From the NCBI GenBank assembly GCA_964582225.1, contig CAZORA010000010.1, forward strand, positions 1 to 64,000: 64,000 nucleotides of DNA, given 5' to 3'. Shown here piece by piece: positions 33,111 through 41,357 of this stretch. Source of the stretch: Dokdonella_A sp964582225. GTDB taxonomy: Bacteria > Pseudomonadota > Gammaproteobacteria > Xanthomonadales > Rhodanobacteraceae. The notes under the pieces are model-generated. The model did no database searches and was not told the DNA's origin. It saw nothing but the letters and a program-made list of their open reading frames with translations. Made by a program: the position numbers and the translations under genes. The stretch's first letter is position 1. Every line of letters starts with the position of its first letter.

Positions 33111-34898
33111 ATGAGCAGCTACAACATTCAGCAGCACAAGGTCGACATCCTCGTCATCGGCGCCGGTGGCGCCGGGCTGCGCGCCACCGTGGGCCTTGCC
33201 GCGACCGGCCTCTCCACCGCCTGCATCAGCAAGGTATTTCCCACCCGCTCGCACACCGTTGCCGCTCAGGGCGGCATTTCGGCCGCGCTCGGCAACATGG
33301 GCGAGGACAACTGGCGCTTCCACTTCTACGACACGGTCAAGGGTTCGGACTGGCTGGGCGACCAGGATGCGATCGAGTACATGACCAAGAACGCCCCGGC
33401 CGCGGTGATCGAGCTCGAGCATTACGGCATGCCGTTCTCGCGCACCGAGGAGGGCCTGATCTATCAGCGTCCCTTCGGCGGCATGACCACCAACTACGGC
33501 AAGGGCACGGCGCAGCGCACCTGCGCCGCCGCCGACCGCACCGGCCACGCCATGCTGCACACGCTGTACCAGCAGGCACTCAAGCATCAGGCGCACTTTT
33601 TCATCGAGTACTTCGTGGTCGATTTGATCTTCGACCAGGACGGCGCCTGCTGCGGCGCGCTGGCGCTCGACCTGAACGCCGGCGAGATGCACCTGTTCCG
33701 CGCCCACGCGGTGGTGCTCGCCACCGGCGGCTACGGTCGCGCCTACTTCAGCTGCACCTCGGCGCACACCTGCACCGGCGACGGCGGCGGTCTGGCGCTG
33801 CGCGCCGGACTCGCGCTGCAGGACATGGAGTTCGTGCAGTTCCACCCCACCGGCATTTACGGCGCCGGCTGCCTGATCACCGAGGGCGTGCGCGGCGAAG
33901 GCGGCTTCCTGACCAACTCGAACGGCGAGCGCTTCATGGAGCGCTACGCGCCGAACGCCAAGGACCTGGCCTCGCGCGACGTGGTGAGCCGCGCCATGAC
34001 CATCGAGATTCGCGAGGGCCGCGGCGTCGGCGAGCACAAGGACCATCTGCTGCTGAACCTGCAGCACCTCGGCGCCGAAGTCCTGCACGAGAAGCTGCCG
34101 GGCATTTCCGAGTCGGCGCGCATCTTCGCCGGCGTCGACGTCACCAAGCAGCCGATTCCGGTGCTGCCGACCGTGCACTACAACATGGGCGGCATCCCGA
34201 CCAACTACCACGGCGAGGTCGTGCAGAAGAATGCGGACGGCGTCGAAGTGACGGTGCCGGGTCTGTTCTCGGTCGGCGAGGCGGCCTGTGTCTCGGTGCA
34301 CGGCGGCAATCGCCTGGGCTCGAACTCGCTGCTCGACCTGGTCGTGTTCGGGCGCTCCGCGGCCCTGCGCTGCGCCGAGATCGTCGAGCCCGGACAGCCG
34401 CACCGCGACCTGCCGCCATCGGCGACGGACGCGGCGTTCGATCATTTCGACCGCATCCGCCACGCCAACGGCTCGACGCCGACCGCCAAGCTGCGCCTCG
34501 CCATGCAGCGGGCGATGCAGAAGGACGCCGCGGTGTTCCGCACGGCGGAAAGCCTCAAGGACGGCTGCGTGCGGGTGGGCGAGCTCTTCAAGCAGTTCGC
34601 CGACGTCCACGTCAGCGACCGCTCGTTGATCTGGAACACCGACCTGATCGAGACCTTCGAGCTGGAAAACCTGCTCTACAACGCGGTGGCGACGATCAAC
34701 TCCGCCGAGCAGCGCCCGGAGAGCCGCGGCGCGCACGCGCGCGAGGACTATCCCGAGCGCGACGACGTGAATTGGCTGAAGCACACCCTGGTGCGGGTGG
34801 ATGCGGAGGGCAAGTGCAGCTTCGACTATCGCCCGGTGCACCTCGAGACCATGACCGATGAGGTAGCGTCGGTTCCGCTCGCCAAGCGCGTCTACTGA
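33111..34898 (+). CDS. sdhA: Succinate dehydrogenase flavoprotein subunit
   Basis: SdhA oxidises succinate to fumarate as part of complex II. The 595-residue protein shows GAGGAGLRA for FAD binding and His48 in RSHTVAAQGG, the covalent flavin site. It also has QFHPTGIYG, GGNRLGSNSLLDL and the final DYRPVHLETMTDEV. It is clearly SdhA rather than L-aspartate oxidase or FrdA. The ATG at 33111 gives the family N-terminus. It is followed 11 bases later by sdhE, yet sdhB, sdhC and sdhD are absent on either side, although sdhCDAB is normally one operon. Confidence 0.96.
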   Translation: MSSYNIQQHKVDILVIGAGGAGLRATVGLAATGLSTACISKVFPTRSHTVAAQGGISAALGNMGEDNWRFHFYDTVKGSDWLGDQDAIEYMTKNAPAAVIELEHYGMPFSRTEEGLIYQRPFGGMTTNYGKGTAQRTCAAADRTGHAMLHTLYQQALKHQAHFFIEYFVVDLIFDQDGACCGALALDLNAGEMHLFRAHAVVLATGGYGRAYFSCTSAHTCTGDGGGLALRAGLALQDMEFVQFHPTGIYGAGCLITEGVRGEGGFLTNSNGERFMERYAPNAKDLASRDVVSRAMTIEIREGRGVGEHKDHLLLNLQHLGAEVLHEKLPGISESARIFAGVDVTKQPIPVLPTVHYNMGGIPTNYHGEVVQKNADGVEVTVPGLFSVGEAACVSVHGGNRLGSNSLLDLVVFGRSAALRCAEIVEPGQPHRDLPPSATDAAFDHFDRIRHANGSTPTAKLRLAMQRAMQKDAAVFRTAESLKDGCVRVGELFKQFADVHVSDRSLIWNTDLIETFELENLLYNAVATINSAEQRPESRGAHAREDYPERDDVNWLKHTLVRVDAEGKCSFDYRPVHLETMTDEVASVPLAKRVY

Positions 34899-34909
34899 CT
34901 CCCGCGCCG

Positions 34910-35188
34910 ATGAGCGGGATTCGGGATCCGGCCGCGCGTGCGCCACAGGCGGTTCCCGGCCGCCTGCGCTGGCGCTGTCGCCGCGGCACCCGCGAGCTGG
35001 ACGTGCTGCTCTCGCGCTGGCTGGACGCCGGCTATGCGCAGGCCAGCGCGGCGCAGCGAGAGGCCTTCGAGGCCATGCTGGAGCTGCCCGACCCGCTGCT
35101 GTGGGACTGGCTGAGCGGCAGCGCGAACTGTGAGGATCCGCAGTTTCAGGGTCTCGTCGATGAAATCCGCGGCCGCACTGGCGCTTGA
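34910..35188 (+). CDS. sdhE: Succinate dehydrogenase assembly factor SdhE (CptB)
   Basis: SdhE promotes covalent attachment of FAD to SdhA and FrdA. The 92-residue protein contains the defining RG-x-x-E motif in RRGTRELDVLL and the helical pattern FEAMLELPDPLLWDWLSG. It begins 11 bases after the sdhA stop and overlaps ygfX by 29 bases. Its retention beside sdhA, with sdhB missing, shows the remaining block is functionally coherent. Confidence 0.93.
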   Translation: MSGIRDPAARAPQAVPGRLRWRCRRGTRELDVLLSRWLDAGYAQASAAQREAFEAMLELPDPLLWDWLSGSANCEDPQFQGLVDEIRGRTGA

Positions 35189-35585
35189 GTATCGGCCTTC
35201 CCGCCTGCTTGTCGCCAGCCTGATGCTGGTGTGCGCCTGCGCCGTAGGCGCTGCGGTCGCCAGCGGTCTCGATTCATTTTGGCGCTTCGCGGCGAGCGGC
35301 TTGGCGCTCGCCGGCGCGGTGCACGGCGGCTGGCGCTTTGCGCGACCCGCCTTCCGCTCGGTCGCCTGGCGCAGCGGCGGCTGGCTGCTGATCGATCGCG
35401 GCGGCCGCGAGTGGCCCGCCGAGCTGCTTGGACATCGATGCCTGGGTGCGCTGGTGACGCTCGATTTCCGCGCCGTCGACGGCCGCCGCTTCCGAGCGCT
35501 GTTCGCGCCCGACAACCTCGACGCGGAGCAGCGCCGGCGCCTCGCTCTTACGCTCGCGCGCGGAGATTTCGTACGCGCAACCTGA
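35160..35585 (+). CDS. ygfX: YgfX (CptA)-like small inner-membrane protein
   Basis: The 141-residue protein has two hydrophobic segments near the N-terminus (about 15-35 and 40-58) followed by a soluble beta-rich tail (GGWLLIDRGGREWPAELLG). This is the YgfX layout, and ygfX normally follows sdhE. In E. coli and Serratia the pair has been described as a toxin-antitoxin-like system affecting cell shape, or as linked to flavinylation; the role is unsettled. The ATG at 35160 lies within sdhE. Confidence 0.82.
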   Translation: MKSAAALALEYRPSRLLVASLMLVCACAVGAAVASGLDSFWRFAASGLALAGAVHGGWRFARPAFRSVAWRSGGWLLIDRGGREWPAELLGHRCLGALVTLDFRAVDGRRFRALFAPDNLDAEQRRRLALTLARGDFVRAT

Positions 35586-35684
35586 GCGGCCCCGCTTGTC
35601 GCGCGCTCGTCCATGCGGCACCCTGCCGACGGCGTGCGCCGCGAGCGGCCGCCGACGCTACCGCCGTTGAGGAACCAGACCCGC

Positions 35685-36926
35685 ATGTTTCGTCCGCTCG
35701 AAGTCTTCATTGGCCTGCGCTATACGCGGGCCAAGCGGCGTAATCACTTCATTTCCTTCATCTCGCTGGTGTCGATCCTCGGCATCGCGGTGGGCGTCAC
35801 TGCGCTCATTACGGTGATTTCGGTAATGAACGGCTTCGATGGCGAGCTGCGTACGCGAATCCTCGGCATGGTGGCCCACGCCACCATCGAAGGCGTCGGC
35901 GAGACGCTGCAGGACTGGCCGCAGGCGCTCGAGATCGCGCGCGCCAACCCGCACGTGCTGGGCGCCGCGCCCTACGTCGAGCGCCAGGCCATGCTGCAGG
36001 GCGCACAGGTTGCCGGTGCGCTGATCCGCGGCGTGCTGCCGCCGTTCGAGGCCACGGTGTCGGACGTCGCCGAGCACATGCGCAGCGGCTCGCTCGAGGC
36101 GCTGGCTCCGGGCAGCTTCCGAATCCTGCTGGGCCGCGAGCTGGCGCAGATGCTTGGCGTCGGCACCGGCGACCGCGTGACCGTATTTGCCCCGGTCTTC
36201 AGCGCCACGCCGATCGGCGCGCTGCCGCGCTTCAAGGCCTTCGAGGTCGCGGGCGTGTTCGAGATCGGCATGCAGGAGTATGACTCCGGTCTCGCTCTGA
36301 TCAGCATGCAGGACGCCGAAACCCTGTATCGCCTCGACGGGCCGACCGGCATTCGCCTGCGTCTCGATGACCTGTTCGCCGCCTGGCCGGTCGGGCGCGA
36401 ACTGGCCGAGCGGCTCGGGCAGCAGTACCGGGTCAGCGACTGGATGCAGGGGCACAGCAACTTCTTCAAGGCGATCGCGATGGAGAAGAAGGTGATGTTT
36501 CTGATCCTGTCGCTGATCGTCGCGGTGGCGGCCTTCAACCTGGTTTCGACCCTGGTCATGCTGGTGCAGGACAAGCAGCCCGACATCGCGATCCTGCGCA
36601 CCCTGGGGCAGAGTCCGCGCAGCATCATGGGGGTCTTCATGGTGCAGGGCGTGCTGGTCGGCACGCTCGGTATCGCGCTCGGCGTGCTGTTCGGCGTGCT
36701 GCTTTCGCTCAACCTGCCCGAGCTGGTGCACTGGATCGAGCAAACGTTCCACGTGACCTTCCTGTCTCCCGACGTCTACTACATCAGCGAGTTGCCCAGC
36801 GAGCTGCACTGGCGCGACGTGATCTGGATCACCGTCACCGCCTTCGCCTTCTGCATTCTGGCCACCCTGTATCCGGCCTCGCGCGCGGCCCGCACCGATC
36901 CGGCGGCTGCGTTGCGCTACGAGTAG
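35685..36926 (+). CDS. lolC: Lipoprotein-releasing ABC transporter permease (LolC/LolF type)
   Basis: The permease extracts lipoproteins from the inner membrane for transfer to LolA. The 413-residue protein has one N-terminal helix (HFISFISLVSILGIAVGV), a large periplasmic domain (about 50-265), and three C-terminal helices (VMFLILSLIVAVAAFNLVST and following). The ATG at 35685 follows a GAGGAA ribosome-binding site and starts with FRPLEVFIGLRYTRAKRRN. Only one permease gene is present next to lolD, so a homodimer (LolF style) is possible. Confidence 0.93.
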   Translation: MFRPLEVFIGLRYTRAKRRNHFISFISLVSILGIAVGVTALITVISVMNGFDGELRTRILGMVAHATIEGVGETLQDWPQALEIARANPHVLGAAPYVERQAMLQGAQVAGALIRGVLPPFEATVSDVAEHMRSGSLEALAPGSFRILLGRELAQMLGVGTGDRVTVFAPVFSATPIGALPRFKAFEVAGVFEIGMQEYDSGLALISMQDAETLYRLDGPTGIRLRLDDLFAAWPVGRELAERLGQQYRVSDWMQGHSNFFKAIAMEKKVMFLILSLIVAVAAFNLVSTLVMLVQDKQPDIAILRTLGQSPRSIMGVFMVQGVLVGTLGIALGVLFGVLLSLNLPELVHWIEQTFHVTFLSPDVYYISELPSELHWRDVIWITVTAFAFCILATLYPASRAARTDPAAALRYE

Positions 36927-37050
36927 GCGCGAAGCCTGGCGTGAGAAACGAGATGCAAATACAAGCGCAATGCAATGATGCGAAAGTAAATTTCTTCGAA
37001 TCCTGGAGTACGGTCGAGGCTCGAAGCGAAGCGGGCCTGACGGCGCCTGG

Positions 37051-37809
37051 GTGCTGGAGCCGAGCGATTCCGGGGCGCGCGCGGTGACTGCGGGCTCCGC
37101 CTCCGGCAGCTCCGAGCGATCCGCACCGGCGCGCGTCGTGCTGGGCGCACGCGGCCTGACCAAGACCTATCGCGAGGGCCATCTGCGCACGGAAGTCCTG
37201 CGCGGGATCGACCTCGAGCTGCGCCAGGGCGAGACCGTCGCCATCGTCGGCGCCTCGGGTACCGGCAAGAGCACCCTGCTGCACATCCTCGGCGGCCTCG
37301 ATACGCCGAGCGCCGGCGAGGTGAGCGTCGACGGTCAGTCGATGTCGCGCCTGTCGGACGCCGCGCGCGGTGCGCTGCGCAATCGGGCGCTCGGTTTCAT
37401 CTACCAGTTCCACCATCTCCTGCCCGAATTCAGCGCGATCGAGAACGTCGCCATGCCGCTGCTGATTCGCGGCGCGCCGATCGCGCAGGCGCGCGAGCGC
37501 GCGGTCGCGCTGCTCGAGCGGGTGGGACTGCAGGCGCGCCTGGAGCACAAGCCGGGCGAGCTCTCCGGTGGCGAGCGCCAGCGCTGCGCGGTGGCGCGCG
37601 CGCTGGTCACGCGCCCGGCCTGCGTGCTCGGCGACGAACCGACCGGCAATCTCGACGAGCGCAATGCGGCGCAGGTCTACGAGCTCATGCTCGAGCTGAA
37701 CCGGGAAATCGGTACCGCCCTGGTGCTGGTGACCCACGACCCCGGGCTGGCCGCGCGCGCCGAGCGGCGCCTGGAACTTTCGGCCGGAGTGCTGCAGCCG
37801 ATGAGCTGA
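37051..37809 (+). CDS. lolD: Lipoprotein-releasing ABC transporter ATPase
   Basis: LolD powers lipoprotein release. The product has Walker A GASGTGKST, Q-loop YQFHHLLPEFSA, signature LSGGERQR, Walker B ACVLGDEP and the H-loop VTHD. The segment QFHHLLPEF is typical of LolD. Starting at GTG 37051 gives 252 residues, with about 28 extra at the N-terminus; the GTG at 37084 or 37135 would give a more usual length. The 124 bases after lolC are relatively AT-rich and could hold a separate promoter. Confidence 0.92.
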   Translation: MLEPSDSGARAVTAGSASGSSERSAPARVVLGARGLTKTYREGHLRTEVLRGIDLELRQGETVAIVGASGTGKSTLLHILGGLDTPSAGEVSVDGQSMSRLSDAARGALRNRALGFIYQFHHLLPEFSAIENVAMPLLIRGAPIAQARERAVALLERVGLQARLEHKPGELSGGERQRCAVARALVTRPACVLGDEPTGNLDERNAAQVYELMLELNREIGTALVLVTHDPGLAARAERRLELSAGVLQPMS

Positions 37810-37837
37810 AGCGGATCGCGCAGGGCAGGGAGCCCCG

Positions 37838-40201
37838 ATGGAGAAGGACGCTCAGGACCAGGGTCGATCTCCGCGCCGCGGCGTCGGCAGCGTGTCGGGC
37901 GCGCTGGCGGTGCTGCTCGGCGTGCTCGTCGTGCAGTGCCTGCCCGCACTGCCGCCGCCCCGGCTCGATCTCGCCCTGGCCCTTGGCGGCCTCCTGCTTT
38001 GGCGCTGGCCGAGGCTGCGCCTGCCGGCGCTGGCGCTGTTCGGTTTCGCCTGGTGCGCCTGGCGCGCGGGTCTCGCCCTCGAGCAGCGCCTGCCGCGCGA
38101 ACTGGAGGGCCGCGATTTCGTCCTGATCGGAGTGGTCGATGAACTCCCGCGCAGCCAGCCGGAGGCGACGCGGCTGCTGCTGCGGGTGGAGCGAGCGTGG
38201 CTCCTCGACGGATCGACGGCGGACGCCGAAATGGAGGTGCCGCTGCGCGGTCGGGTGCGCCTGAGCTGGTATGACGATGCGCCCCAGCAGGGCCTGGCTT
38301 GTTCGCGCTGGCGGCTGCGCGCGCGCCTGAAGCGCCCGCGTGGCCTGGTCAATCGCGGCGGCTTCGACAGCGAACGGCAGGCGCTGGAGCGCCGGATCAC
38401 GGCCGTCGGCTACGTGCGCGAGGCAGAGCTGGCGCGCGCTCTGGATGGTCCCGTATTTTGCGTGGATCGCCTGCGGGAGCACCTATCCGCGCAAATTGCC
38501 GAGCGCGTCGGCGAGCCGCGCGCGGCCGCCTTGCTGCAGGCGCTGGCGGTCGGCGACACGCGCGGTCTCAGCCAGCAGGACTGGGCGGTGGCGCGGGCCA
38601 ACGGCGTACCGCACCTGCTGGCGATTTCCGGTCTGCACGTTGGCATCGCGGCGATGGCCGGGGCGCTGCTGCCGCGCCTGGCCTGGTGGCTGTGGCCGGC
38701 GCTCGGCCTGCGCCTCGCGCTGCCGATCGCGCAGGCGCCGCTGGCGCTGCTGCTTGCCCTCGGCTACGGTCTCCTCGCCGGCGCCAGCCTGCCGACCGTG
38801 CGCACCTTGCTGATGATCGCCGTGGTCGCGCTGGTACGCTGCGGGCGCCGCGCCGGCAGCGGGCCGCAGGGGCTCGCCCTCGCGCTGCTGGCCATGCTTG
38901 CCGTCGATCCGCTCGCCACCCTGGCGCCCGGCTTCTGGCTGTCCTTCGCCGGGGTGGCGTTCCTGATGCTGAGCCTGCAGCCGCCGGAAAAAGGGCTGTT
39001 TGGCTTCGCGCGTTCGCTGGGAGCGGCGCAGCTCCTGATGAGTGTGTCGCTGCTGCCGCTCACGGTCTGGTTCTTCGGTCAGGCCTCGCTGGTCGGCTCG
39101 CTTTCCAACCTGATCGCCGTGCCCTTGGTGAGCCTGGTGATCGTGCCGATCTGCCTGCTGTCCCTGCTTTTGCTGTTGCTCTGGCCACCGCTGGCGGCGC
39201 TGCCGCTGGCTTTGGCCGCGCAGCTGGCGCGGGGGCTCTGGTGGCTGCTCGACCGGCTCGCCGGCTGGCCTGGGGCGGAGTGGTATCTGCCCGAGCTCGC
39301 GCCCTGGGCGCTGGCCCTCGCGCTAGTGGGTGCGCTGTGGCTGTTCCTGCCGCGCGGCGTGCCGGCGCGCACGCTTGGCGCGCTGCTGTTCCTGCCGCTG
39401 CTGGCGCCGCCGCGGGCGCTGCCGGCGCCGGGGGGCTTCGAGGCCTTCGTGATCGACGTCGGCCAGGGCCTCGCGGTGCTCGTGCGCACGGAATCCAGCG
39501 CACTGCTGTTCGACGCCGGCGCCCGCTACCCTTCCGGGTTCGATCTCGGCGAGACGGCGGTGCTGCCGACCCTGCGCGCACTGGGCATCTCCCGGCTCGA
39601 CCACATCCTGGTGAGCCACGGCGACAGCGATCACGCCGGCGGAGCGGCGGCGGTGGCTGCGGCGCACCCGGAGGCACTGCTGCTGGCCGGCGAGCCGGCG
39701 CGCCTGCCGCTCGCGTCGACGCAGTGCGAAGCGGGTCAGGAGTGGGCGTTCGACGGCGTGCGCTTCCGCATCCTGCATCCGCGCGCCGAGCTCGCCGATG
39801 TTCTGCGCGAAAACGACCGCTCCTGCGTGCTGCTGGTGTCCGGTCGCGGCGGCCGCCTGCTGCTGCCCGGAGACATCAGCCGGCGCGTCGAAGCGCGCGT
39901 CGCCGCGGCGATCGACCCCGGCCCGCCGCTGGTTCTGCTCGCGCCCCACCACGGCAGCCGCAGTTCCTCGAGCGCCGCCTTCCTGCACGCGCTGGCGCCT
40001 TCCATTGCGGTGGTGTCGGCGGGCTGGCGCAGCCGCTATGGGCATCCGCACCCGCAGACCCTCGAGCGCTACGCGGCGGCGGGTGCCCCGCTGCTGAACA
40101 CGGCGCAGGCCGGTGCGCTGCACCTCGCCTTTCCGCCCGATCGCGCGCCTTTCATCGCTTCGCGCGAGCGTGATCGACTGCGTCGCTACTGGCGGGAGTG
40201 A
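37838..40201 (+). CDS. comEC: Competence protein ComEC/Rec2 (DNA uptake channel)
   Basis: ComEC conducts single-stranded DNA across the inner membrane during natural transformation. The 787-residue protein has N-terminal helices and a DUF4131-type domain, the Competence membrane domain (about 210-490, starting near GVPHLLAISGLHVGI) and a C-terminal metallo-beta-lactamase domain. The latter has VSHGDSDHAGG and APHHGSRSSS, the presumed nuclease. The start at 37838 follows a GGGAG ribosome-binding site. The position between lolD and exbB is conserved in the order. Confidence 0.95.
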   Translation: MEKDAQDQGRSPRRGVGSVSGALAVLLGVLVVQCLPALPPPRLDLALALGGLLLWRWPRLRLPALALFGFAWCAWRAGLALEQRLPRELEGRDFVLIGVVDELPRSQPEATRLLLRVERAWLLDGSTADAEMEVPLRGRVRLSWYDDAPQQGLACSRWRLRARLKRPRGLVNRGGFDSERQALERRITAVGYVREAELARALDGPVFCVDRLREHLSAQIAERVGEPRAAALLQALAVGDTRGLSQQDWAVARANGVPHLLAISGLHVGIAAMAGALLPRLAWWLWPALGLRLALPIAQAPLALLLALGYGLLAGASLPTVRTLLMIAVVALVRCGRRAGSGPQGLALALLAMLAVDPLATLAPGFWLSFAGVAFLMLSLQPPEKGLFGFARSLGAAQLLMSVSLLPLTVWFFGQASLVGSLSNLIAVPLVSLVIVPICLLSLLLLLLWPPLAALPLALAAQLARGLWWLLDRLAGWPGAEWYLPELAPWALALALVGALWLFLPRGVPARTLGALLFLPLLAPPRALPAPGGFEAFVIDVGQGLAVLVRTESSALLFDAGARYPSGFDLGETAVLPTLRALGISRLDHILVSHGDSDHAGGAAAVAAAHPEALLLAGEPARLPLASTQCEAGQEWAFDGVRFRILHPRAELADVLRENDRSCVLLVSGRGGRLLLPGDISRRVEARVAAAIDPGPPLVLLAPHHGSRSSSSAAFLHALAPSIAVVSAGWRSRYGHPHPQTLERYAAAGAPLLNTAQAGALHLAFPPDRAPFIASRERDRLRRYWRE

Positions 40202-40215
40202 GACGCGGAATGCGC

Positions 40216-40224
40216 TGTTATCAT
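40216..40224 (+). promoter_or_regulatory. Extended -10 promoter before exbB
   Basis: TGTTATCAT (40216-40224) is an extended -10, about 37 bases before the exbB GTG and after the comEC stop. It would start the exbB-exbD-msbA-lpxK operon. Confidence 0.5.
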
Positions 40225-40260
40225 GCGCAACTGGCGCACTGACAACGACAAGGTGGATCC

Positions 40261-40911
40261 GTGCTGGAGCTTCTCATTGCCGGCGGCTGGGCGATGGTGC
40301 CGATCCTGTTCTGTTCGGCGCTCGCGCTGGCGATCATCCTCGAGCGATTCTGGAGCCTGCGGCGCAAGGCGGTACTCCCCGACGGTCTGGCCGTCGAAGT
40401 GCGGCAGTGGGCGCGCGGGCGCAGCCTGAATCCCGAGCACGTCGAGGTCCTGCGCGGCAATTCGCCGCTCGGCGAGCTTCTGGCCGCCGCACTCGGTGTG
40501 CGTGACCGTCCGCGCGAGGTGATCCGCGAGCGCGTCGAGGACACCGGTCGCCACGTCGCGCAGCGCATGGACCGCTTCCTGACGACGCTGGGCACCATCG
40601 CCCTGATCTCACCGCTGCTCGGCCTGCTCGGCACCGTGTTCGGCCTGATCCGGATGTTCTTTGCGGTGATGGTGAGCGGCGTCGGCGACCCGATGAAGAT
40701 GGCCGGCGGGATCGGCGAGGCGCTGATCTGCACCGCCTCCGGCCTGGTGGTGGCGATTCCCGCTTACGCCTTCCACCGCTATTTCCGCGCCCGCGTCGGT
40801 GGTCTGGTGGTCGAGATGGAGCGTGAGACCTTGCTTCTGGTCGACGATCTCACCGCCGGTGCGGAAACGGTTGCGCCGACCAATCCGCGTCTCGCGCGCG
40901 CCGCCGGCTGA
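40261..40911 (+). CDS. exbB: ExbB/TolQ-family proton channel
   Basis: The 216-residue protein has the three-helix ExbB/TolQ layout: a first helix near the N-terminus (LIAGGWAMVPILFCSALALA), a cytoplasmic loop, and two C-terminal helices containing the pore-lining stretch TALISPLLGLLGTVFGLI (seen as ALISPLLGLLGTVFG) and GEALICTASGLVVAIPAYA. It uses a GTG start with AAGG upstream. It is paired with exbD. The position before msbA-lpxK suggests a role linked to envelope energy, but the substrate partner (a TonB) is not in the window. Confidence 0.93.
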   Translation: MLELLIAGGWAMVPILFCSALALAIILERFWSLRRKAVLPDGLAVEVRQWARGRSLNPEHVEVLRGNSPLGELLAAALGVRDRPREVIRERVEDTGRHVAQRMDRFLTTLGTIALISPLLGLLGTVFGLIRMFFAVMVSGVGDPMKMAGGIGEALICTASGLVVAIPAYAFHRYFRARVGGLVVEMERETLLLVDDLTAGAETVAPTNPRLARAAG

Positions 40912-40925
40912 GCGGCAGGGCTGCC

Positions 40926-41357
40926 GTGCGCATCGCCGCGCATCGTCGCGAGGACGACTTCGAGATCAACGTGATCTCGCTGATCGACGTGCTGCTGACC
41001 CTGCTGATGTTCTTCGTCCTGACCACCAGCTTCGTGCAGAATGCCGGGCTCAAGGTCAGCCTGCCGCAGGCATCGACGAGCGAGCAGGTGCAGCCGCCGG
41101 ACACCCTCACCGTGCTGATCGACCGCGACGGTCATTACTACGTGGATGGCGAAGAAGTGCTGAATCCGGGCGCAGAGACGCTCAAGGAGGTCCTCGCCCG
41201 GGTCGCCGGCAGTGATCGCGCGCGGCCGGTCACCCTGCGCGCCGACGCCATGACGCCGCATCAGTACGTGGTCACCGCGATGGACGTGCTCGGCGAGCTC
41301 GGTTTCGCGCGCCTGTCGATCGCCACCACGCCGACCCAGCCCGCGGAAGCTAGGTGA
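40926..41357 (+). CDS. exbD: ExbD/TolR-family protein
   Basis: The 143-residue protein has a single transmembrane helix near residues 18-38, with the conserved Asp in LIDVLLTLLMFFVL. A periplasmic domain follows (SLPQASTSEQ and VTLRADAMTPHQYVVTAMDVLG). It forms a proton-driven motor with ExbB. The gene starts 14 bases after exbB and its stop overlaps the msbA start (GTGA). Confidence 0.94.
   Translation: MRIAAHRREDDFEINVISLIDVLLTLLMFFVLTTSFVQNAGLKVSLPQASTSEQVQPPDTLTVLIDRDGHYYVDGEEVLNPGAETLKEVLARVAGSDRARPVTLRADAMTPHQYVVTAMDVLGELGFARLSIATTPTQPAEAR

Noticed and set aside
32814..34946. A long minus-strand open frame opposite sdhA that continues from ygfZ
   Set aside because: It is the antisense of sdhA, is arginine/glycine-rich without any known motif, and YgfZ homology begins only at 32813.
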